From GCA-2746795 sp963747345 (GTDB lineage Bacteria > Chloroflexota > Anaerolineae > Promineifilales > Promineifilaceae), in contig CAVVFA010000009.1 of NCBI GenBank assembly GCA_963747345.1, forward strand, positions 558,001-622,000: 64,000 nt of DNA. Reading direction: 5' to 3'. This document shows, piece by piece, positions 55,580-64,000 of the stretch; the first letter of the stretch is position 1, and the number at the start of each line of letters is the position of its first letter. The position numbers and the translations under genes were made by a program. The notes beneath the pieces are model-generated. The model did no database searches. It saw only the letters and a list, made by a program, of their open reading frames with translations, and had not been told where the DNA came from.

Positions 55580-57067
55580 TTATTCCACCGGCACAATCTT
55601 ATACACCTTGCCACTCGTTCCCACCGGATTATAGACATTCGTTGTGAGCAAGTAGAGTTCATTTTGGCTGTCTTCGCCAAAGGAGAGCGAGTAGAAGGCT
55701 GGCACATCGCTGCCATCCGCCATACTCAGCGGAATCGCTACATATTCCCACAAGGCGTCTTCGGGTTGATCGGTATCGGCGTAGTAGATTTTGCGCCCTT
55801 CGATCTCCTGGTTGGCTACCCAATCTAGGAAGAGATAACGGCCGTTTAACTCAGGAAGCGCCGCGCCACGATACACATACCCACCCAGCGTCGAGCGCCC
55901 AATTTCTCGGCCATACTCAATGACCGGATCGAGGAACATATCCCCATTTGCGCCTTCGGTGGCACAGCTTGCCAACGGTTGCGACACAGACGCCAGATTG
56001 AAACACGTCGTGCCTTCCCGCACCGGCCAGCCATAATTGCCACCGCTGACCACCTTGTCGATCTCTTCCATGAAATCCTGCCCAACCTCACCGACATAAA
56101 GGCTGTGATCACCGCCGGCATCAAAAGAAGCACGGAACGGATTGCGGAAACCGTAGGCATAGATTTCAGGCAGCACACCCGCTTGCTCCAAGCCAGCTTG
56201 GGCGACGAACGGATTGTCGGCGGGAATGGAATAGGGGAAGGCGCTATCCACATCAATGCGCAAGATTTTGCCCAGGAGCGTATTGAGTGCTTGCCCATTA
56301 CCCTCTGGCGGATGACCGATGCCCACATCGGCCCAATTGCCACCATCTCCCTGCATCAGATAGAGCATCCCATCCGGGCCAAAAGCAACTTGGCCGCCGT
56401 TGTGGTTGGGCTGCGGCTGGTCGATTTGCAAGATAATGCGCTCAGAATCGAGGTCTGCCCGGTTGGGATTGTCGGCAGAAATAGTAAACTCGGAGAGAAC
56501 GCCCGTGTGATCCCATCTATCCGGCAAGCCAGCACGGCCAGGCGCGGAATAGTAGAGGTAGAAACGGCCGTTTTCCGCAAACTGAGGATGCAAAGCCACA
56601 CCCAACAACCCCCGTTCATCATAATCAGGATTCAACTCAACCACCCTGGCGCGTAAATCAAGCAAAGGCTCCGGCAGCTTATTCCCTGCCCCATCAATCA
56701 CATACATCACGCCACTCTGGTCGGCGATAAACAGCCGCCCCGTGCCATCAGCCGGCGCCGCCAAGGCCACCGGCGAAAGAAAGCCGTCAGCAACCAATTG
56801 CAGCGCCGCGTAAACGTCACGCGGCAGCGGCGTGGGCGATGGCGTGATGGTAGGTGTGGGCGCATCCGTGGGCAGCGGTGTGGGCGATGGGGGGACGGTG
56901 GGGGGGATGGTAGGAACGGCCGTGTTCACTGGCGCGGGCTGACGGGTCAGCGTCGGCGCTGGCGCGGTCGCCTCCGGCGTCGCCTCATCAACCGATTGAC
57001 AGGCGGCCAAAATCAATAAAACAGCAAAGAGTAAACCAATTGAGGTAATTCGATTTCGTATGTCCAT
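55580..57067 (-). CDS. Lipoprotein PQQ-type glucose/sorbosone dehydrogenase-like protein
   Basis: 495 aa with a lipobox (LAAC), a Thr/Pro linker of ~60 residues and a six-bladed beta-propeller of the soluble glucose-dehydrogenase family. Motifs: DERGLLGVALHPQFAENGRF, NHNGGQVAFGPDGMLYLMQG, YAYGFRNPFRASFD and GRYLFLDW. This family oxidises sugars or acts as a non-catalytic surface propeller (HHIP-like). The His in the NHNGG site is present, but PQQ use cannot be proven from sequence. Surface-anchored and divergent from the cyclase gene at 57191. Confidence 0.85.
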   Translation of the reverse strand: MDIRNRITSIGLLFAVLLILAACQSVDEATPEATAPAPTLTRQPAPVNTAVPTIPPTVPPSPTPLPTDAPTPTITPSPTPLPRDVYAALQLVADGFLSPVALAAPADGTGRLFIADQSGVMYVIDGAGNKLPEPLLDLRARVVELNPDYDERGLLGVALHPQFAENGRFYLYYSAPGRAGLPDRWDHTGVLSEFTISADNPNRADLDSERIILQIDQPQPNHNGGQVAFGPDGMLYLMQGDGGNWADVGIGHPPEGNGQALNTLLGKILRIDVDSAFPYSIPADNPFVAQAGLEQAGVLPEIYAYGFRNPFRASFDAGGDHSLYVGEVGQDFMEEIDKVVSGGNYGWPVREGTTCFNLASVSQPLASCATEGANGDMFLDPVIEYGREIGRSTLGGYVYRGAALPELNGRYLFLDWVANQEIEGRKIYYADTDQPEDALWEYVAIPLSMADGSDVPAFYSLSFGEDSQNELYLLTTNVYNPVGTSGKVYKIVPVE

Positions 57068-57190
57068 GCCCCCAATTTAAACCCAAATCAAAAATTCGCG
57101 CCACCTCCCCCCTAAATTCCTGTTGTTTTCAACCCCAAAAACCAGTATCATCTTTTATCAGGAAGAAACACCACCCACTCGACAAAAACA

Positions 57191-60100
57191 ATGGATTCTC
57201 TAGCTGCATTCCTTCCAATCGACCGCCGACAAGCGCTGGCTGCCAACCAGCCATTGCCAGACCGCGTCACGGGCGCGGCGCTGTTTGCCGATATTTCTGG
57301 GTTTACGCCGTTAACGGCCGTTCTCGCTGAAGAACTTGGCTCCCACAGAGGCGCAGAAGAACTCACGCGCCAACTCGACCACGTATTCACCGGACTCATC
57401 GCCGAAGTCCATCGCTACGGGGGCAATGTGCTCGCCTTCAGCGGCGACGCCATCACCTGCTGGTTCGACGCCAGCTTGAGCCAAGACGAGACTGCCTCTG
57501 ACCTGGCTCTGGCCTGTGGTCTCACCATGCAGCACGCCATGGCAGGCATGGCTAACCGCACCACGCCCAAAGGCACCCCCCTCTCCCTGGCGCTCAAAAT
57601 CGCCATCGCCGCCGGACCAGCCCGGCGTTTTCTCGTCGGCAATCCAGACGCACAAAGCATCGAAGTCTTGGCCGGAGCCACGCTCGACCATATGGCGCGG
57701 GCTGAATCGATGGCCAAGAAAGGGGAAATCGTGCTCACCACAGACGTACTTGATGCCCTGGCCTCAAAACCACTCATTCAAGAACACCGCACCGCCGCCT
57801 GATGGCTACCGCGTAATTGTTGTCGACAATGCCACACCGCCCATAAACCCACCCTTTCAATTTACCTCGCCCACACTGCCAGACGCCGCCGTCAAAAGTT
57901 GGCTCCTGCCCCCCATTTATGCGCGGCTCAGAAAGCGGGCATGGCGACTTTTTGGCCGAACTGCGGACAACCGTGCCGCTGTTCATCAAGTTCACCGGCC
58001 TCGACTATGATCAGGACGACCAGGCGGGTGACAAACTAGACAGCTTTGTGCGCCAAACCCAGGCCATCTTACAGCGGTATGAGGGGTACTTGCTGCAAAT
58101 CACAATGGGCGACAAAGGCAGTTATTTATACATCAGCTTTGGCGCTCCCATCGCCCATGAAAATGATGCCGTGCGTGCCGCCCGTGCCGCGTTGGAACTG
58201 CATGAGTTGGCGGCGACGCTCGACTTTATCCAACCGCTGCAAATCGGCATCAATCAAGGCATGGCCTTTAGCGGCGCATACGGCAGTCCAGCCCGCCGAA
58301 CTTATGGCGTTATGGGCAATCATGTCAATATTTCTGCGCGGTTGATGACCACCGCCGAAGCGGGACAAACTATCATTTCGTCTGCTGTGGCTTCCGCTTT
58401 AGAGAAGAAGTTTGCTTTGCTAGCACTGCCGCCCGTCAAACTCAAAGGGGTGCGCGGAGATTTCCCCATTTGGGCCTTAACCGGACGGAAAACCGCGCCA
58501 CCACGAGTTTCTTTAGGCTCTTCCACTGCGCCGATGGTGGGGCGGGATGCGGAAATGGAACGTATCCAGGCATTGCTAGAGAGATTGGCAAACGGCCGTT
58601 CCGCCAATCTGCTCATCGAAGGGTCAGCCGGTATCGGTAAATCCCGCCTGGTGCAAGAACTGGTGCAGCGAGTCGATCCTACAACCCATGCCTTATATAT
58701 CGGCAGCGGCAACGCCATCGAACAAAGCACCCTCTACCGCGCCTGGCAGCCCGTCTTCGAGAAGATTTTTGCCCTGCCCCTGCACACTGACGAGATGAAA
58801 ACAGACGCCAGTTGGCAAGCTAAAATCCTTGAGCAACTCGCTCCTGAGAAACGGCCGTTTGCCCCCCTGCTCAACCCCATCCTCCCCCTGGATTTGCCCG
58901 ACACCGATACGACAGCCCAAATGACGGGCGAAGTCCGCCAGGAAAACAGCCTGCAATTACTGACAGATGTGCTGATAACGGCTACTTCGACTAAGCTCAG
59001 CACAGGCGTTTCCACAAAGCCCCTCATCCTCATCATCGAAGACGCCCATTGGCTCGATTCCGCTTCCTGGGCGCTCATTCGCCGCGTCCAGAGCCAGTTA
59101 AGCCCACTGCTGCTCGTACTCGTCACCCGCCCCTTCGACGACATCATGCCCGCCGTCTACGCCGACTTGCTCGGCATGGGCGCTACCACCCGCCTCCACC
59201 TCGATACCCTGCCCTTAGCCGACATCGACACCCTCATCTGCCAGCGTCTCGGCGTCGATTCCCTGCCCCAACCCGTTAGCGACCTCATCCACAACAAAGC
59301 CGAAGGTCATCCCTTTTTCAGCGAAGAACTAGCCTATGCCCTGCGGGATACCGGTCTCATCGAAATTCAGGATGGCACCTGCCGCATCGCCGCCAACATC
59401 AAAAACTTCAGCACCCTCAATTTCCCCAACACCATCCAGGGCGTTATCACCAGCCGCATCGACCAGCTAACCCCCGCCCAACAGCTTACGCTTAAAGTCG
59501 CCAGTGTCATTGGCCGTGTCTTTGCCTACCGCTTGCTCCGCAATATCTATCCCAATGCCCAACAACAAGTCGATATTTTGCAAGACCTGGATTTGCTCGA
59601 ACAGCTTGAAATCACACCCAAAGAGACGCCGGAACCGAACCTGTCTTACATTTTCAAACATATCGTCACCCAAGAAGTGGCCTACAGCCTGATGACTTTT
59701 GCCCAACGCCAACGACTACATGAGAAAACGGCCGTTTGGTACGAAGAAGGCCAGGAAAGCGATCTCACCCGCCATTACCCGCTGCTCGCCCACCATTGGC
59801 ACCAAGCCGGAGACAGCGACAAAGCCGTCAGCTACTACAGCAAAGCCGGGGAAAACGCCTTCTTCAACTACGCCAACCAAGAAGCCATCCGCTTCCTCAA
59901 TCAAGCTCTCGAACTTGCTACCACCCACACCTCCCCCTTCCTCAAAGCCTCCTGGGAACGGCAAATCGCCGAAGCCGCCTACCGCCTCACCTTCATGGAA
60001 CAAAGCGAAACCCATTACAAAGCCGCCCTCGAACTGATGGGACACCCCATTCCCCAATCCACAGTGAGCCGCGTATGGCATCTCGTCGGCCAGATGACTC

Positions 60101-61261
60101 GGCAAAGCGTCCATCGCGGGTTTTCCAAACACTACGTCGCCCGCGCCTCAAGCGAGTTAGAAAAAGCCTCCCTCCTGGAAATCTGCCCGCGCCTACGAAG
60201 GCATCTCAGAAATCTACTACAACAAAGGCAACTTCTTAACCACCTTCCTCTGCGTCATGACCGCCTTCAACCTCGCCGAAGAAGCAGGCCCCTCCCCAGA
60301 ACTGGTGCGTGGATACGCCAACATGTGCGCCACCTTAGGCACGGTATCACTGCATAAATCAGCCAACAACTATCGCACACGCGCCTTAGACATGGGCGCG
60401 CAAATTGATGACCCATCCGCGCAAGCCTGGAGCCGGATCGCCCTGTCATCCTACAGCCTGCAAAGCGCAGCCTGGGAAAGAGGCGCAAACGAAGTCGATG
60501 AAGCCCTCGCCATCTACACAAAAATGGGCGACTGGCGACGCTGGTGCGTTGCCGCCTGGACACTGCCGCAGCTCTCTCAAGGCAAAGGCAATCTCGCCCT
60601 CGCCCATAAGCAATGGATGGAATTGCATGAAGTCGCTATACGCAGGCGAGATACCCGTCATCAGGTGCGTGCCCAAGGCGGTCTATTCTTCAACTATTTA
60701 TCATTGGGACTGGTTGATGAAGCCTTCATTTGTGTAGATGTGGCGAGCATTGTCCTCGATGAAAATCCAGAAATGATGCCCATCGAAGAGCGTCTGTGGT
60801 GTGGCATGGCGGCGATGAAAGCCCTGTATGAAGAGAATTGGGCTGAAGCCCGAGAACAAGCCCATGAGCAAATCATCGCTATCAGCCGCGCCCCCCTGAA
60901 ATTTGATTTACAAGACGTATTCGCGTCCAGCGCCGAAGTGCTATTGGCGCTGTGGGAAAGAGGGGAAGCAACCAAAGAAGAAGCCCAGCAAGGCATCAAA
61001 ACGATGAATGGCTATACGCGCAGTAACGCCTTTGCCCGTCCACGAGGCATCCGACTGCAAGCCCGGTATGCGTGGCTCTCTGGCAAAGAAGGCAAAGCGC
61101 AAAAACTATGGCAAAAAAGCCTCACACAAGCCAAATCCCTCAACATGCCCTATGAGCAAGCGCTAACTCTGCGCTGTCTGGGAAAATTCCTGCAAAACAG
61201 CACCTATCTGGAACAAGCAGACGCTCTGTTTGAACAGTGTGGTGGAAGCCCGAAACTGTAA
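57191..61261 (+). CDS. Tandem nucleotidyl-cyclase, STAND-ATPase and TPR protein (three frameshifts)
   Basis: One gene of ~1356 codons. Cyclase domain 1: ALFADISGFTPLTAVLAEEL and GNVLAFSGDAITCWFDA keep both metal Asp residues. Cyclase domain 2: VPLFIKFTGLDYDQDDQAGD, where the first metal Asp position is altered, and TMGDKGSYLYISFGAP. Then a Walker A (IEGSAGIGKSRLVQELV), Walker B (LILIIEDAHWLDSASW) and a long TPR-like helical C-terminus. Frame breaks at about 57790, 57932-57934 (extra A in AAA) and 60183 (extra T). All are +1. The order C1-C2-NTPase-TPR matches vertebrate soluble adenylyl cyclase. It is probably a cyclic-nucleotide or signal-responsive regulator. Confidence 0.85.
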
Positions 61262-61337
61262 TACCCTCCCCTAACCCCTCCCAAAGGGAGGGGGATTGGC
61301 TCCCTCTCCCTTTGGGAGAGGGCTGGGGAGAGGGGAG
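61262..61337. repeat. CCCTCTCCC/GGGAGAGG hairpin repeat, copy 4
   Basis: CCCCTCCCAAAGGGAGGGGG and CCCTCTCCCTTTGGGAGAGGG form two adjacent hairpins between the convergent cyclase and membrane-protein genes. Same family as 1791, 25406 and 29366. Confidence 0.75.
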
Positions 61338-61339
61338 CC

Positions 61340-62086
61340 TTACGCTCTCCGCCACGGATTAATCCCATCCAATTTACAACGCCGATACACCATAAACATA
61401 TAAACCACGTCAAACAGAAAAACAAAACCATACAATATGTTCACCACTGGCGTCTGGATGCCGTCAGCCAGCATAAATCCATACGCCGCCAGGGAACCCA
61501 ACCATTTATTCGTGGCAATATAAAACGACTGCCCATCCACATTGCCCCGACTGATCAACATCGCAATAAATAGCAGCGACATGACAAAGTTGAGGCCAAA
61601 ACCAGTGTAATAGCTGCCCCCTTGAATTTTAAGCGGCAAAAAATCTGGCACCTGCCCGTTCACCACCACGCTCCATTGATTCATAATCCAAAATTCCTGC
61701 ACGACGGTATAGATAACCAGCAGCGCCGCCACGACCCCGCCCAATACAATCCACGTAAAATATTTTTTGACGATGGCCTGAGTAAAATACTTGCGCCCAA
61801 ATTTCAATACCGTGTACAAAATGACAAAGTCAAACAACATCCAGATAAAATTCCGCACCTGGATGACGGTGCCTGGGCAAGAAGCCCAACTGGCAGGACA
61901 GCCGGATTCAATGCCCAGCCCAAAGATGATTTCCCAGGCCAAATTGCCACACAAGGCCACAATGGGCATGCCATAAGATTGGTCTTTGAAGCCACGGTAG
62001 ATAATAAAAATGTAGGCCAGCAGCCAGAATACACCTGAGAGCAGCGCCGTTGCCAACAGCCAAAAATGATTTACATCGAGGGTCAT
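61340..62086 (-). CDS. Seven-TM protein resembling Pyr4/PaxB-type terpene cyclases
   Basis: 248 aa, about seven membrane segments, AGGAG before ATG 62086. The block GMPIVALCGNLAWEIIFGLG resembles the Asn-x-x-Trp-Glu region of the transmembrane terpene cyclase family (fungal Pyr4/PaxB and bacterial relatives), in which the Glu is catalytic. A late Asp lies in FVFLFDVVYMFMVYRR, where the second catalytic Asp occurs. Family assignment is from memory of motif shape, not from a search. Alternatives are an unrelated seven-TM protein of unknown function. No isoprenoid genes are adjacent. Confidence 0.5.
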   Translation of the reverse strand: MTLDVNHFWLLATALLSGVFWLLAYIFIIYRGFKDQSYGMPIVALCGNLAWEIIFGLGIESGCPASWASCPGTVIQVRNFIWMLFDFVILYTVLKFGRKYFTQAIVKKYFTWIVLGGVVAALLVIYTVVQEFWIMNQWSVVVNGQVPDFLPLKIQGGSYYTGFGLNFVMSLLFIAMLISRGNVDGQSFYIATNKWLGSLAAYGFMLADGIQTPVVNILYGFVFLFDVVYMFMVYRRCKLDGINPWRRA

Positions 62087-62149
62087 GGGGTTCTCCTATA
62101 TGCTATTTGGGATGACGATTAGGAATGGAAATTAAATAACTTACAAGAG

Positions 62150-62211
62150 ACTGGAGATTAGAGATTAGGGATTGGAGATGGTCGAGCATTCAATCTCCAA
62201 TCTCCAATCTC
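62150..62211. repeat. Hairpin of GGAGATTAGAG words, copy 2
   Basis: GACTGGAGATTAGAGATTAG and its continuation are followed after about 13 nt by CAATCTCCAATCTCCAATCT. The same words form the hairpin at 27420-27483. Confidence 0.65.
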
Positions 62212-62332
62212 AGTTGCGCATGTTATTTAATTTCCATTTTAGTATCGCGCAAAAGGGTAGATTTGGGTAGGAAATGTGTGAACTGAGGCTTGGGGAAAAT
62301 GTCCGTTTTATCCCAACCTATGTGCCATCACC

Positions 62333-62491
62333 GTAGGGGCTAGGCAATCGGTTGGATCCGCTATGCTCGTTACCGTTAGACCAAATCGCCTCGCCCGCTG
62401 GGGAACCATTAGCGGTGCGCGGTGCGGGCGAGGCAATCGGAGAGGGTTCGGTCTGTGTGGCAACGGTTTCAACCGATTGCCTAGCCCCTAC
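62333..62491. repeat. Nested long inverted repeat (~160 bp)
   Basis: The arms 62333-62354 and 62470-62491 are perfect 22-bp complements (ending in GCAATCGGTTG and starting CAACCGATTGC). Inside them GCCTCGCCCGC (62388-62398) pairs with GCGGGCGAGGC (62424-62434), and ACCGTT/AACGGT and AGACC/GGTCT can pair too. No coding potential, between a membrane gene and a pseudogene. It could be a MITE or a structured RNA. Confidence 0.75.
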
Positions 62492-62637
62492 CCCAGGTTT
62501 TGAGAAATTTGCAGAGATCTCGCTTCATACAAAGAGCCGGACTCCGCGACCGCAAGCTTACTGAAAGTAAGCCAGCCGCACAAAACAGAGAGCAGGGACA
62601 ATTCAAAGCAGGGGTTAAGCTTTCGGCCGAGATGAGG

Positions 62638-63430
62638 GGATGACACATCACCACCCGGAAACCGCCACTGCTGCCACGACTGCCTGGACTCCCCCTGAGG
62701 CGAACTGCCACGCGCGCGCGGGCGGCCTTGTTACCCCACGAGCCACCGCGCATGACACGGAAGGAAGAGTTGTCTTCCAGACTTTCACGCCGCTATCATC
62801 CGGCTGGTATGGATAAGGTTTGAACAAACTGCGCGTGCCACTGCCACACATTGCCGCTCATATCCAATACGCCGTACGGGCTGGCTCCTTGCGAGTAACT
62901 GCCTACCGCCGTCGTCTTACTTAAGCCACTTTCGCTGGTATTGGCTCGTTTTGGATCAAGGTGTCACTCCAAGGATACTCGCGGTTATCTTTATCCCCAC
63001 GCGCAGCTTTCTCCCATTCTGCTTCACTGGGCAGGGTAATCACCTTATCCATCACCTCACTCAACCAGCGACAATACGCCAACGCATCGTGCCAATTCAC
63101 ATACACCACCGGATGGTTTGTCAAATCATGTGGAACCTTGCCATTTTGCCAGTAGAAAGGCGCTTCATATTCCATTGCCATCACAAATAGCTGATATTGG
63201 GCATTCGTCACTGGTGTGCGCCCAATATGGTAGGTGTCAAGATAAACTTGATGCCCAGGTTTTTCGTCATCATGGCCTTTCTCACTACCTATTCAAAAGT
63301 TACTTGCCGGTATTTCAACCAAATCGAGTTTCATATCGTCTGGGATTTCAGCTAAATCTGGTATCATAAATGATTCAGGGATCGGCCAATCAACACGCGG
63401 GCGCTCCTCGTCAAGAATTGCCCATCAAAT
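62638..63430 (-). pseudogene. Formylglycine-generating-enzyme (SUMF1/FGE-sulfatase) remnant
   Basis: On the minus strand the family text is readable in pieces: DEERPRVDWPIPESF, DLVEIPASNF-stop-IGSEKGHDDEKPGHQVYL, TPVTNAQYQLFV, VYVNWHDALAYCRWLSE, LPSEAEWEKAARG, GVLDMSGNVWQW, MRGGSWGNKAARARVAVR and SSGGFRVV. An in-frame TGA replaces a probable Trp codon in the NFWIG-type motif, another TGA lies further upstream, and frame shifts occur near 62935 and within 62750-62830. Substitutions to stop codons argue for real decay, not only sequence error. Such domains often sit at the C-terminus of signalling proteins. Confidence 0.75.
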
Positions 63431-63507
63431 CATCCAATCGACTGCACCATTCTGTGAATTGGATCAGTTAAATCACCTTGCCCTATCCATCAAACAGGAA
63501 GAGCCAC

Positions 63508-64000
63508 ATGAGCCAAATTTACGAAAAACCACTCGAATTGTTACAAACACTCGTCCGCTACGACACCACCAATCCCCCTGGCAACGAAGTCGAAATCACC
63601 CACTACCTGCAAACCTTGCTTGAAGAAGCTGGCCTGCAAACAACTATCCTCGCCAAAGCCGACCATCGCCCCAACCTCATTGCGCGTCTGCCTGGACAGG
63701 GCAGTGCGCCGCCCCTGCTCTTGCAAGCCCACACCGATGTTGTCACCACCGCCAACCAGCAGTGGACGCACCCGCCCTTCGCCGCTGAAATCCATGATGG
63801 CTTCTTGTGGGGGCGCGGCACGCTGGATGATAAATGCGGCGTGGCGATGATGGTCGCCGCCGTGCTCCGTGCCCAAGCGGAGAACACGCCGCTTCCCGGC
63901 GACATCATCCTGGCGCTGGTGTGTGATGAAGAAGTAAGCGGAACTTACGGGGCAAAATTTCTTGTTGATGCGCATCCTGAACAGTTTGATGGCGTAAACT
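63508..64000 (+). CDS. M20-family metallopeptidase/deacylase, 3' end outside window
   Basis: 164 codons are visible from ATG 63508 (AGGAAGAG upstream) to the window edge. Motifs of the ArgE/DapE group: TLVRYDTTNPPGNE, LLLQAHTDVV with the first zinc His, WGRGTLDDKCG with the bridging Asp, and LALVCDEEVSGTYGA with the catalytic Glu pair. It should hydrolyse N-acyl amino acids or small peptides. The missing C-terminal half would hold the dimerisation domain and the last zinc ligand. Substrate (acetylornithine, succinyl-diaminopimelate, dipeptide) cannot be decided. Confidence 0.88.
   Translation, partial: MSQIYEKPLELLQTLVRYDTTNPPGNEVEITHYLQTLLEEAGLQTTILAKADHRPNLIARLPGQGSAPPLLLQAHTDVVTTANQQWTHPPFAAEIHDGFLWGRGTLDDKCGVAMMVAAVLRAQAENTPLPGDIILALVCDEEVSGTYGAKFLVDAHPEQFDGVN

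Larger units (their letters stand above)
538..59736. repeat. Highly iterated palindrome AACGGCCGTT (family entry)
   Basis: Seen directly: the 10-mer AACGGCCGTT, or at least its core ACGGCCGT, occurs about 82 times by manual count between 538-547 (first) and 59727-59736 (last), on average once per ~780 bp. Copies lie in coding sequence (read as TAV, NGR or KRP depending on frame), in spacers, inside a terminator (23218-23250) and at the boundaries of a tandem repeat (37238-38010). A random 64-kb sequence of about 50% GC would hold about one copy of the 8-mer. The longest gaps are 2.66-6.01, 15.85-18.2, 29.7-34.8, 43.9-46.8, 49.8-51.9 and 59.7-64 kb. The pattern resembles cyanobacterial HIP1 in density and in its tolerance within genes, but the sequence differs. 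Confidence 0.95.

Noticed and set aside
55413..55634. Leu-Ala-Phe repeat lipoprotein-like frame
   Set aside because: It arises from the 9-bp repeat and a dispersed hairpin and has no ribosome site.
62352..62564. 70-codon frame in the long inverted repeat
   Set aside because: Runs through the hairpin arms with no RBS or homology, so non-coding is more likely.

Overview
The window looks like a chromosomal segment from an uncultured-type bacterium of the Chloroflexota (Anaerolineae-like). This is inferred from content, not from a marker gene. The supporting features are many Thr/Pro-linker lipoproteins carrying META, SH3 and NBR1-Ig modules, secreted proteins with a YLPL(I/V) motif, a bactofilin/FtsW cell-wall cluster, and intergenic hairpins of a kind I associate with that phylum. 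The most striking genome-wide signature is the palindrome AACGGCCGTT. By eye I count about 82 copies of its core ACGGCCGT in 64 kb, where about one is expected by chance. It sits inside genes (read as Thr-Ala-Val or Asn-Gly-Arg), in spacers and in terminators, like the HIP1 palindrome of cyanobacteria.

Layout. 1-6.3 kb: a partial gene, then carA, a rhodanese, a methyltransferase and carB (pyrimidine/arginine precursor synthesis). 6.5-7.0 kb: a receiver-only protein. 7.1-12.5 kb (minus): an operon of a bactofilin-coiled-coil fusion, mtnP, an FtsW/RodA glycosyltransferase and a penicillin-binding-protein homologue that has lost its catalytic motifs. 12.7-18.4 kb: a secreted PKD-CAP protein, a two-domain sulfurtransferase, a pentapeptide-repeat protein, tRNA-Thr(CGT) and a secreted protein. 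18.6-20.5 kb: two overlapping SPFH genes. 20.7-29.4 kb: two paralogous META/SH3 lipoproteins and an M23-beta-propeller lipoprotein, interleaved with a membrane protein, fabF and a zinc metallopeptidase. 29.5-34.3 kb: an accessory-looking stretch free of the palindrome, with orphan membrane proteins, a secreted protein and a serine recombinase with a small partner gene. 34.5-38.7 kb: a phospholipase-D-type protein, an integral membrane protein, a tandem array of ~139-bp repeats and a membrane protein. 38.8-49.8 kb: homocysteine methyltransferase/MTHFR, an LCP-family ligase, moaA, a DUF4332 membrane protein, an RCK channel, a methyltransferase, a SulP transporter and an AI-2E-family transporter. 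50-57 kb: a very unusual membrane-anchored solute-binding/NBR1/Ig/META protein, a lipoprotein, a phosphoesterase and a sugar-dehydrogenase-like lipoprotein. 57-64 kb: a tandem-cyclase/ATPase/TPR regulator resembling soluble adenylyl cyclase, a membrane protein reminiscent of Pyr4-type terpene cyclases, a decayed formylglycine-generating-enzyme homologue and a partial M20 peptidase.

Caution on gene integrity. At least a dozen genes, including carA and carB, are interrupted by single-base frameshifts, and nearly all are +1 insertions. This points to residual insertion errors in a long-read-type assembly rather than mass gene decay, so I annotate these genes as single CDSs and give the break points. 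The formylglycine-enzyme remnant also has in-frame stops and is the one convincing pseudogene.
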